The notes under the pieces: model-generated
Database searches by the model: none
What the model saw: the letters and a program-made list of their open reading frames with translations, nothing else
What the model was told of the DNA's origin: nothing
Made by a program: the position numbers and the translations under genes
Part shown: piece by piece, positions 33,614 to 43,524 of the stretch
Position numbering within the stretch: position 1 is the first letter of the stretch
Layout: every line of letters starts with the position of its first letter
Source of the DNA: Bullera alba
Lineage: Eukaryota; Basidiomycota; Tremellomycetes; Tremellales; Bulleraceae
DNA length: 64,000 nucleotides
Direction: 5' to 3'
Assembly: GCA_001600095.1 (NCBI GenBank)
Contig: BCIX01000003.1
Location: 2,170,001-2,234,000 of the forward strand

Positions 33614-35425
33614 CTAGTGCGCCGAGGTCCTGCCCTCTGGGAGGTCCTTCTGCTCCTCGCTAGCCTCGCCCGCCGAGCCGATACCGGCCAAAGGGGTGAA
33701 AAAGCTCTTGTAGGGGATGAGCTCGGCTTCGGGGTTGAGGATCAGTCCGAAACCAGGCTCGTCGCCGAGGTCGACTCTGCCGTTGTGGGGGAGGACCTCG
33801 TTCAGGAACAGGTTTCCGAACGAGGGCGAGACGGTCTCTCCGTCCGCAGAGTTGGCCTAAAACGATCTTTAGCTCTTGCATCTTGGCCAAGCGAGGGGGG
33901 AAAGACTGCTCACGATGTACTCGCAGAAGTCACTGTTGGAGAATGACATGATGGCCTGGAACGAGTATGGTCCGGAACCATGGGGGACCACGGGGATATC
34001 ATACGCGGCGGCCATACTGCCTCCAGGTCAATTACGCCCTGGCGGAGGGTTTGATAGGGTGGGGACGTACCTGGCGACCTTGATGAGCTCGGTCAGACCA
34101 CCGAGCCACATGACGTCTGGCTGGAGAATGTCCACAGCTCGGTTCTCGATCAACTTTCGGAACCCATATCTAGACAAGTCAGCCAAGCTCAGATAGTGCG
34201 GAGGGACTCACTTCGAGTACTCGTGTTCACCGGTGGTGAACTTGATGTGAGGTAGAGCCTCCTTGAGCTTGACATGTCCGTCAAAGTCGTCTGGGTGGAG
34301 ACACTCTTCCCACCAGTTGATGTCAATTCCGGCCTTCTCCACCGCCTACCGCTCGTTAGCACAAATACCACTACAGAAGTGCTGTGGTCACTCACCCTGA
34401 CCACGGAGATGGTGTATGGCACGTCGAGGGACATGTAGCAGTCGATCATGATCGGGTAGTCTGGCCCGACTTGATCTCTGCAGTCTTGGAGGAAAGCGAC
34501 GTTCTTCCTAATACCCTCGAGGCCGTCCGAGGGACCGTGCGGGAGGGGCACTTTGGCACCGAAGAATCCGAGCTTTTTCGCAACTCGGGGCTTTGGACCG
34601 GTGAGGTACAGTGGAATATCCTTCTTGGTCCTTCCGCCAATCATCTTGTACACTGGCTCTCCACGGATTTTACCTAGGAGATCCCAGATAGCCAAGTCCA
34701 CCACCGACAGGGCCGCCAATGGGAGACCTATACCATGTCCCGTTAGCTGAGAAACAAGCATTGGAGGAGAAGAACCCACCCTTTCGGCCGTAGAACATGG
34801 ACGCTCGGAACATCTGGTCCCAGATCACGTTGTAGTCTCTGGGGTCTTGGCCGACCACGAATCGCTTGTAATGCTCCTCGATGAGCCAACAGGCTGGAGG
34901 ACCTCCAAAGCCAGTGGCATATCCGACAGTGCCGTCCGAAGCGGTGAGCTTGACAAAGATGGATCCGAGGACTCCGATACCCCAAGAGGTTCGGGAGACC
35001 TTGTACTCGGGGAACTTGTGCATCGGGCACGAGATGTTACCCGCGACGACTAAAGAGGGTCAGCAGAGCTCAGATTTAGCGGATTTGCGAGTCGTTCACG
35101 CACTCCAGTGCTCGGCACCTTGTCTGGAGAGTCATGGGTCAGCTTATGATCCACCTGACTCGGGTATGAGATCTGACTTACCGGTGGTAGTCACCTCCAG
35201 AGCCATGAGCGCTGGGGATAAACGTCTCGAGCTTGGTCTGTGGGGGATATCAAAGTCAGCATCGCTCATACCGATTGCTCTGTCTACACTGCTCGACGGG
35301 GGTTCAAGAATCGGTAGACTCGGGGTGTAAGGGCTAGGTCCCGGGGAGACTTGATCGGGAACAATCCTTGGCTGCAGCAGAGGGACGGCTGCTCGACTCA
35401 CGATAGTTGGCCAGGTCTTTGGCAT
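33614..35425 (-). CDS. LRA3: L-rhamnonate dehydratase (enolase superfamily)
   Basis: Third step of the fungal non-phosphorylated L-rhamnose pathway: L-rhamnonate to 2-keto-3-deoxy-L-rhamnonate. The start ATG at 35425 opens MPKTWPTI. Then TFIPSAHGSGGDYH, VVAGNISCPMHKFPEY, VGYATGFGGPPACWLIEEHY and FRASMFYGRKG form the capping domain. The barrel shows LPLAALSVVDLAIWDLLGK and the metal ligands Asp (PIMIDCYMS), Glu (INWWEECLHPDD) and Glu (FTTGEHEYSKYGF), then ILQPDVMWLGGLTEL and the catalytic-His region VPHGSGPY. The stop TAG is at 33614-33616. About 440 residues, eight or more exons, full length. It is divergent from an L-rhamnose dehydrogenase gene, which supports the substrate call. Confidence 0.88.
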
Positions 35426-35539
35426 GTCGAAGATGATTCTCTTTGGTGTATGCAAGGAAGAGTAGTGAGAGAGAAGGCAAGGCCAATCGATAAGCATGGG
35501 TCAGCTGTTATAGGCCGCCCTCTTGGACCTTTGCTCGGT

Positions 35540-35553
35540 CGGTGTATTCACCG
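35540..35553. promoter_or_regulatory. CGG-N8-CCG inverted repeat
   Basis: CGGTG, TATT, CACCG: perfect 5-bp arms with a 4-bp spacer. Inverted CGG triplets are the usual target of dimeric fungal zinc-cluster factors. It lies 115 bp from the dehydratase start codon. Confidence 0.55.
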
Positions 35554-35582
35554 GTCCGGTTAGCGGGTTGATGTTACCCCGG

Positions 35583-35597
35583 CGGAACTTTGTTCCG
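35583..35597. promoter_or_regulatory. CGG-N9-CCG inverted repeat
   Basis: CGGAAC, TTT, GTTCCG: perfect 6-bp arms with a 3-bp spacer, centred about 44 bp (roughly four helical turns) from the first inverted repeat and 153 bp from the dehydrogenase start codon. Confidence 0.58.
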
Positions 35598-35749
35598 ACA
35601 CTGCGAGCAGTCCACCGAGCCCATTTCCGGTCCTCTCTCAGTCTCTCTTAGCGACCGCTTGGTGCATAAGGTAAACGAGACAGCAGTTATACTCAGATCA
35701 CGCCTCGCAATCCTCTGAACACCCCTCAGGAACTCATCAATTCACTCCA

Positions 35750-36724
35750 ATGTCGTTCCAATTGCTCGTGGGCAAGGTCGTCGTGATCTCCGGGTCGGCT
35801 ACTGGAATTGGGCGGTCTACCGCTATTGCAGCCGCCAAGAATGGAGCGAGCTTGGTCCTCCATCATCTCGGTCAGCCCACCGCCAAAGAGATGACAGAAG
35901 TGGAGGGTGAGGTCAGGAAGCTCGGGGCGAAGAGCGTAGTGGTGGAGGGAGACATTTCAGAGCAGGCCACCGGTCAAAAGGTGAGCACCGCTCAAGGCCA
36001 TCACCCAGACCTACTCAAAGGCCGGTCACCGTGTCGGAGACTCCCCGCTTTGGAGTCGCTGACTCTGGATAGATTGTCGAGATTGCCGTACAGACATTCG
36101 GTCGGATCGACTCTTTGGTGTCCAACGCAGGCATATGCACTTTTTGGCCATTACTCGACCTCCCGGCCGATCTGTACTTGAAGACCCAGAGCGTGAACAT
36201 GAACGGCGCCTTCTTCCTCACTCAAGCCGTCGCTCAGCAGATGGTCAAGCAAGAACCAGTGGACGGGGAGAGGGGCAGTATTGTCGCCATCAGCTCGATT
36301 AGCGCCCAAATGGGCGGTGGGGAGCAATGCCACTATACCCCAACCAAGGCTGGTGTCAAGAGTTTGATGGAGAGTTGTGCTATTGCTCTCGGACCATATG
36401 GTATCAGGTGTAACAGTATCATGCCGGGTGAGTCCTACAACCCATTCATCCTGTGTTCCCTTGTTGTACTCCATACTCCTCCTCTCTCTCACCCGCGGAC
36501 GATTTCACTGACTCTCGATAGGCACCATCGTCACGCCTATGAACGCCCAGCATCTCGAAGACAAAGCCATCCGAACGGATCAGGAACGACGGGTACCCCT
36601 AGGCAGGCTGGGTCACCCGGACGAAGTCGCCGACCCGGTCATCTTCATGCTGTCCAAGCTCGCGCGATATGTCAACGGCACGGGATTGCTCGTCGATGGC
36701 GGCATGGCCATCAGTCTGCAGTAA
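35750..36724 (+). CDS. LRA1: L-rhamnose 1-dehydrogenase (SDR family)
   Basis: First step of fungal L-rhamnose catabolism: oxidation of L-rhamnose to L-rhamnono-1,4-lactone. The start ATG at 35750 gives MSFQLLVGKVVVISGSATGI. Motifs of a classical SDR: cofactor loop SGSATGIGRS, VEGDISEQATGQK, SNAGICTFWPLL, catalytic Ser in AISSISAQMGGG, Y-x3-K in HYTPTKAGVKSLM, IRCNSIMPGTIVTPMN and the end YVNGTGLLVDGGMAISLQ. HYTPTKAG and the VNGxxLLVDGG ending match the Pichia/Scheffersomyces stipitis enzyme as I recall it. Three exons; introns after ATGQK and SIMP. The stop TAA is at 36722-36724. About 260 residues, complete. Confidence 0.87.
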
Positions 36725-37060
36725 GCGTCGAGGATCGCAGAGGTATCAAACTGGATGGGTTTATGAGGGCAATTTGCCGACGATATCAGGAATGTAACAT
36801 TGTGTATGGATCTCATCCGACTTGGCTGCCTCGTCGCTGCAGGATCCGGGATTCTGAAGCATTGAAAGATACTTCAAGGCCAATTCCACAATTGATCCCC
36901 TACGCCTGCTCTAATCACGGGATACACGTACATCACTCTATAACCGATCCAAGACACTACCCGAAACTATTAAGCGATACGTATAAACAGACAGACAGTC
37001 GAGCCAAGTCGCCGGGAAGTGACAATGACCATTTCCAAACCCAATCCCCCGTTGAAACCT
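36725..37060. other. intergenic region between convergent genes
   Basis: 336 bp between the L-rhamnose dehydrogenase and the helical-repeat gene. AT-richer than the surrounding genes and without a coding pattern that I can support. Confidence 0.5.
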
Positions 37061-39771
37061 CTAACCCATCACGAAACCATTACCGCCTCTGAGGATCCTG
37101 CTCACACTTCTCCAGAAGAGCTCTTCGGCTTGGTCGAGCTGACCCTCAATCTTGATCAGATTGCTCTTCATCCTCAACAGATCACCATCATTCACACCCT
37201 CCTTGTCCTTCATCCTCCTGACCACGACCTCGACGGCATCCTTGGCTGAGATCTTGGTGTCGACATCGACAGAGTCGGTGGTGACGGCTCTGAACCACCA
37301 CGTCCTGATGAGCAGCATGACTGCCGTTTTGCCAACTTCGTCCGCCTTCCACGAGTTGGTCCTCCTATCCGCCGCTAGGGCCTCTTTGGTGCCTTCGATG
37401 AGGAAGGACCAGCCGACCTCTCTCGCCGCCCAGGTCGAGTACACTTCTGCCGTGACGAGCAGACTGGTCTTCTTCTCCGCCGCGGCGGGCACCCGTCGAG
37501 AGAGGGACGCCATGAAGAGCGCAGAGCTGGCAATGGCCGAGAGAGTCTCCGATTTAGCTTTGGCCAAGTGGACCGATGGCAGGTCGGCAGTGGACAGCAG
37601 CGTGAGAGCGAGCTTGTATTGGGTGGTGGCACCGTCGAGGAGGAGATAGGCGGTTTGAGCCAATTCCGCCGAAGTGACAGCAGTGGCATCATCCCCGTTC
37701 TCCGAAAGGGCGATCACCGAGGCTTTCCTGTTCCAAGCAGTCACACCATCCGAGCCAACGAGAGGAGCGGTCATCGAGGACATTCGCCTAGTCCTGTTCT
37801 TGGCCGTGGTGTTGACGCCGTTCTCGGGCAACCATGATCCACGTCGGCTCGAGATCGAGTGTCGAGGAGCACCTTCCCGAGTGAATGCGGATACAGCTTG
37901 ACCTTCCGGCATGGCATCGAGGTTGGAACCCTTTCGACTGGCTCGACTGTCCTTTCGACCTGGAATGTCGACCAGGCCGTGGCTCTGTCGGATCGCATTG
38001 ACGGCGGATTTCGGCTCGACATGGTCGAGCCTGCCGTTGGAAACTGGGCTAGCTTGGGACTGCTGATAAGCGTCGTTCTTGCCTAGCACCGGAACGCCGC
38101 CGAGAACGTCGTCTTTCGAGTCGATTGGCGAAACGGCCTTTTCATCCTCGTCCTCCTCTTTGATAGTGACGTCGACAGAGCCATTTCGGTGGGTGGTCTG
38201 ACTCTTGTTACTGAGCTTTCTCGAGTCGACCGAGGCTTTTCGACTGGCCAGCGAGGCAGGTCGTCGTTTTCTCCACACCAATCGAAGGAGGGAGGCGTAC
38301 AGCACTCTGGCATCACCGAGCTGTTTCACCGATTCCCAAGCGAGCGACGAGGCAGCGGCGGCCTTGGACCCTTTCAGCTTGGCGGCTCTCTCCCTGCACT
38401 CTGTGGCGAGGAGGGACATGTCGGTGAGCAAAGATCGGAAGTCGTCCTCGTCGAGCTCGACACCTAGCATGAAAGTGTGTCGAAGTCGATCGAGCGATGA
38501 TTTTCCAGAAGCCAGTTGGACCCTGGTGATCAAGTTGGCCGAGCTGGAAGACGACTTGACTTTGGCAGCAGCCGCCGCAGTGGCCATGTTGGACGCTTGG
38601 TCTAGAGCCTGCTCGGCAAGCTCGATGTGGCTGTCGACAGTGGTGAGATCTGGAGCGAGGTTGGAGACGGTGATGGCGGCAGTGGCTAGAGCGAGGAAGG
38701 TTTCCGCCATGGACGGGGCATTCTCCGCTGCTTCCGATTGCTGCATCCCTCTCATCTTGTCCATCTTGTCTCCGGCCACATCTTCCAACAGTCTAAGCGC
38801 CTCTCTGGCCAGTGTCCCCACTGTACCCTCCCAAGTGGTTCTCACGTCGGCAGCGGCCACCGAGTCGTCGATGTCCACAAGCATACCGCTGAGCAGAGCA
38901 CATGATTGGGCTAGGGCCTCTCGAGCCGAAACAGAGGTAGGCGCAATATCGACTAGTTTGCGAAGTAGCTTGGTCGAATCTTCGAGCGAGTTGAGTGCGA
39001 CTCGGGGAGGTTGGTACGTAGTAGAGAGGGTGATGAGGATTTTGCCCCGAGCGAGCATCGCCCTGGGGTTGTTAGGCTTGTAGCCCAGCGCATCGGTGAA
39101 GCAGTCGAGAGCTCGGTTGAAGTGGTGATAAGCCTTCTCAGTGCCGACTTTGTAAGTCCCGGCTTTGGTCTCATGTCCGAGACCACCTATAATCGCATGT
39201 CAGCTCTGACCTAAGATGTTCGCAAAGAATTGTCCAGCTACTCACCCTCCATACACGCCTCGAACGTCTTGTACCCACTAGACCTCTTCTCCGCCTGACT
39301 TGGTCTCCTCGCACCGTTCGAGGAGCCGTTGGCTCCTGAGCTATGTCCGTTCGGGGAGGACATCTTGGAACTGCTGTGAAAGCCCGCGAATTCAGATTGA
39401 ACGCCCTTCTTCAGACCGAGTTTGAGAGACTTTATCTCATCCGGACTTCCTCTCCTGCTCCTTCCCGTCTCTGGCGTCGGGTATCCACTGGATACGATGG
39501 GGGAGAGTGGCGGGGCCAATCGTGGCTTTTCGCTCAGTCCTCCGTTGATGGTGAGATCGGCAACGTTGAGGTCCTGGATATCCTTCCTGCCTCCAGCGGG
39601 GGATGGTGGGACGTTGGTGAAGTTGCTTTGAGTGGTTTGAACAGATGGCGAGCGATCCTTGCTGTGAACGCTGTTCGAGCTGCCGCTGCCAGCGACAGAC
39701 GCCGGGGAGGAGGATGTGGGGGTATTGTGCGATGATAGCGAGTAGTCGGAAGCGAATAGAGACGACGGCAT
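37061..39771 (-). CDS. TPR-like helical-repeat protein, function unknown
   Basis: Large protein of about 880 residues, two or three exons. The start ATG at 39771 opens MPSSLFASDYSLSSHNTP. The first 170 residues are Ser/Pro-rich with proline-directed sites. A tetratricopeptide-like unit follows (KAYHHFNRALDCFTDALGYK, PNNPRAMLARGKILITLS). Long Ala/Leu-rich helices follow, broken by a Ser/Lys/Arg-rich disordered stretch around 37750-38250. A second helical block (ELAQTAYLLLDGATTQYKLA) leads to EGQLDQAEELFWRSVSRIL at the end, again TPR-like. It has no signal peptide or membrane segment. A scaffold role is plausible; I do not recognise an orthologue. Confidence 0.75.
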
Positions 39772-41510
39772 CTTGGGAATTGGATTACACCTGGGGCCGA
39801 TCTATACCGGGGGTACGTTTGCTAATTGAGATTACGACCGGGTCGACAGGTCAACTGACGCAGCGCAGCGCCTGAGCGCCGGGTGTGGCGGCAGTTGCTG
39901 ATCGAGCTAGAGTCGATGCAATCGACCTCGCAGACACGCAGCTACTCGGTCTCACGAGGGAATCAGATGACCGATCTTGACACAAAGCGAGAGCGTGTTG
40001 AGTATCCGCGAGTTGCTTCAAGTCGACCAGAAGCCGCGGTTTATGCCCTGGCGACCTGTCACTCTGGAAAGTGCTTGGCGTTGGCGGTGTCGTTGCCTTG
40101 AATGAGATCGTCGACTGAATGGGTAGTCACCTCGATAGATGCTTGAGCTGGACGGGTATGAGAACGCAAACGTCGTCTGATACCAGGACACAGTATATAC
40201 ACGCTCAATTTCTTTATCTCACCAACGTGACGGCTAGCCTGATTTATCTTCCCCATCTTTATCGACCTATCCGACGCCATCTCCAGAGCCCGTGGCGCGA
40301 GCCCAAGCTCGAGGTTCCCTTGTCCCATAGACCAAGCTCTCAAAGAGGTCTCAATGTCCCAAAAGTGACGAACTCATCTTCGCTCCCGGCTTCCGCTTAT
40401 GGTATTGCGGCTTCAGGTCGAGTCATGCAAGTGGTAGTCTCGAGTCATCCCGTTCCTCGAGACCCCTGCCCCGAATCTGGACCGTGCTCTGCCGCTCGGG
40501 AGGGTGTAAGGGATCGATTGCCTCGACCGTAACTTGAGACAAGGTTGTCCTCCGTCAGCTCCTCCTGTAGCTCTTCACCGGGAGTGCTGCCGGGCGCGAG
40601 GACAGGCTGCCTCTTTCTCATACCGTCCCGGAATGTGCCCGTGTATATCGTACATTTTCGTCTTGGGAACTAACCTCCCGGCCGTTCGCCCGGTCTTATG
40701 CCCCATCGGCTGAGACACGAGCCAGTAACTAGCCTGTCAGCTTATGAGCGTCGACGTCGATCTCTCTGCGCCTCTCAGCCTCTTTCCCTTAAGCGCCCGT
40801 CCCGATAATCTTCCCGGATCCCTCGACGGAAGAGGCAAAAAACCGAAAGCGAACAAGCATCAAATCCAATTTCTCTCATGCAATGTTCACACTCAGGCAC
40901 GCCGCACAGACCGCCGGAGAACGCCGCTCACGCGGAGTTATGGCAGTTCTCCGTGTTTGTTTGGTTCCGAGTGGCAAAGCCGTCGAGAGCTGCGGGTGCA
41001 GGTGCAGCTAGCAGCACTGGCAGCGTCTCTCACGTCCCCATGACCATTACAACGACAGCGTTCGCGAAGAGACGGCGAGGATGAGCAGGATTTAGTGAGT
41101 ATTTTCCATCTTTGGATCAGTGTGCAGTGGTGCAGTCGTCTTCATAGCTCCTGCAGAATCGCCCGGTCTCAATCACCGTATGGCGAACACGTGACGCTTA
41201 TACCCGCATCAACGCCGGCAAAAGCTTTCCTTTGTTCCGGTCGCTGAGCAAGCTAGCTACGAGCTGAGGAGTGATCGCTGTAAAGTTTTACACTGGCTCT
41301 TGTCTCGAAGTACTCTCCTTGTTCAATTACTCATCGCGGCCAGCTTTGTATCCAAGTGGCTTTTCTCTACTTCTTCGGCCATCAGAGCTCGACAACTTCA
41401 TCGACATCGATCAGTCTGAAGACCATCGCCACTCATCATCCGCATAGCTTTCTGCAGACCTCTGATACTGTAGACTTCATCGAGCTCGATATACACCTTA
41501 GCCTGGCAGT
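39772..41510. other. long divergent intergenic region
   Basis: About 1.74 kb between the starts of the helical-repeat gene (minus) and the membrane-anchored protein (plus). Open frames here (for example around 40119-40532 and 40744-41043) are Ser/Pro/Arg-biased, lack splice sites in phase and match nothing. Pyrimidine-rich DNA just before 41511 is probably the 5' leader of the next gene. Confidence 0.45.
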
Positions 41511-42624
41511 ATGCCTCTACACCCCGTCCCGATCATCCTCGGCACCGCGTTCGCCGTCATCGGCGGTGGCTACGCGTTGAAAAAGGTCAGTCCTGTCTCA
41601 AATGCCCACTTGCGCACGATCAGCGACTGATGCAGTAACACAGTTCGTGTACGACCCCCACGTCGCACCTTTCATCGAAGCTCTCCTTGCTGCACATGCA
41701 CCCCAGCGAGCAGCTCCCATCCCCACTTCGGCGCCGGTAGCTGTGCCTACAAACTCTTATACCGCCCGATTGTCAGCTAGGCGGGATCGCGGAGTGGAGC
41801 TGAGGAGACGGAGACCATCCAGCGAGGACGAGTTGAGGGAACCTCTATTAGAAAGGAGTGAGCGGAGAGATACTATAAACGGGGCACGAGGGGGCGGGGT
41901 GGAAGACCGGTCGATGCCATTGATCGATCTATCGGATCGAGTGACGTCGAGTCAGGATGCCGAAGTCAGAGAGGTCATCTTCAAAATCCCGATCCCAGCG
42001 CCATCAAATAGCTCAAGCACCGGACCATCAATCGAAAGACCACCCCCCGGTCGATCACCAAGACAGCATGATAGCCGAGTCTTGTCACCTCGACAAGGCG
42101 ATACCAGCATCGCTTCCTCGCCAAGACGTGATCATGGCCTGCTTTCTCCTCGGCATAATCATGGTAATCTCCCCGCCTATGGACCCGAGTCTACGACGTT
42201 CTCCTTCCTATCCCTCTCTCAGGCCTCATCACCGGAGCTGAACCACGTCGAACTCGAACGCCTCTCCTTCTCAGGCATGTCCACCCCTCCTGTCGTCACT
42301 TCGGATCAATGGGCGGAAGTCCACCGACCATATCCATCGGAGCGGCGTTCTCTGGAGGAAGACGTCGTCAGCCTTCAGGAGACTAGTACCAGTGGGTACG
42401 AGGACGCAGAGTCATATTCCCCCGTCAATGGAGCACAAAGTCCTGTCACCATACACAGTCAACTCGACCGCGCTTTAGGCTCGCCTGATGCCTTGACAGA
42501 GCGAGTTGCTGGCCAGAGCACAAGGATAAGAGGACCGATGAGTGTGGTCAGTGTCTCGGAGTCAGAAGGTTGGGATGACGGGGATAGCGATTGGGAAGGG
42601 ATGAGGGGGAGTATGAGGATGTGA
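41511..42624 (+). CDS. small membrane-anchored protein with long disordered tail, unknown
   Basis: I do not recognise the family. Two exons: MPLHPVPIILGTAFAVIGGG plus YALKK, joined to FVYDPHVAPFIEALLAAHAP by a 63-nt intron (GTCAGT to CACAG). The first exon is a single hydrophobic helix of about 20 residues followed by Lys-Lys, typical of an N-terminal membrane anchor or mitochondrial outer-membrane signal anchor. The remaining roughly 340 residues are disordered: basic (RRDRGVELRRRRP), with repeats of SPRQ/SPRR/SPRH near 42050-42150, then acidic at the end (EGWDDGDSDWEG). About 365 residues. The SPR repeats look like proline-directed kinase sites. Confidence 0.65.
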
Positions 42625-43524
42625 GGGCAGCTCAGGGAGCCGCAAATCGTCGCAATCGTCTTAGCCTCCTAGGCCCTTTCGAGTCTCTGTACAAAGTGGT
42701 GTGTATCAGTACGAGTTCGAGTACCCATGACCTTGTAGCTGTAGCTGGATGCATTGTACCAGTATCAGAGACCTTATGAGAGTGCCTTGGGTCAGTGATC
42801 TGTGATGTCTCTCTCCGGACCCACCACCGAGACTCTGTGAATCCTTATCCCACTTCAGCAAAGTTGTAATGACGTCAGATCAGCTCGTAATCGACCGCGT
42901 CGTTCGACTTCAGGCAACCCTAATCAAGTTGCTAACAGCTTTCATAGAAGTAGGCATAGACCGTACTCTACAGCGAGCCTCGTCAATAGCGTCAGATGTA
43001 CTTGTATGGTGGACTCGGCTTGCCATCGGCTCACCGGTTACTCACCACGCTGGTCCAAATTTTGATTCCGCTTTTTCGGTGTATCGGCGCAAGAGATGCA
43101 CCGGCCCTCCTCCTGGCTTTTGTTGTTCTGTTACTCTGCTGACTCTGCTCCCTGCTTCCAAGGTCCATGACCCGCGTTGCTCCACTGCTGTCATAGCTGG
43201 GTGTTCGAGTCGCTATTCTCAGTCCGCAGCAAGTGATACACCGAGACAGCGGCTGTTCGAGACCTTGCACACCTCCTCAACCCCATCAGACCATCAGCAT
43301 ACCCCGAAGTCGACGAGCGGTGCCCAGCAATTGCAGTAGGTTTACCCGACTACCGACCGTCTATAGTACCGATCTTTTGGTACCATCGGTCCTCGGTTTC
43401 TGGGATATCGTACACCGAGATCGCTGGTCCATCTTCACCATTGGTATCATCTATACCGAAACACCGAGTGCAAGCGAGTAACTCTACGTGATTTGCAGAC
43501 GTTTGCGAGTCCACTTGCTGCGAT
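42625..43524. other. intergenic region, promoter of zinc-cluster factor
   Basis: 900 bp with no gene that I can support. Around 43340-43450 several ACCG/CGGT triplets occur on both strands (for example CCATCGGT and ACACCGAG), which could be zinc-cluster binding half-sites. Confidence 0.4.

Larger units (their letters stand above)
35426..35749. promoter_or_regulatory. bidirectional promoter of the L-rhamnose gene pair
   Basis: 324 bp between the start codons of the dehydratase (minus) and the dehydrogenase (plus). It is rich in CGG triplets and contains two perfect CGG/CCG inverted repeats (35540-35553 and 35583-35597). Shared control by a Zn2Cys6 regulator such as a rhamnose-responsive factor is inferred. 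Confidence 0.65.

Noticed and set aside
43181..43230. tRNA T-arm-like GTTCGAGTC
   Set aside because: The flanking 5-bp stem does not pair and no A-box or acceptor stem is found in range.
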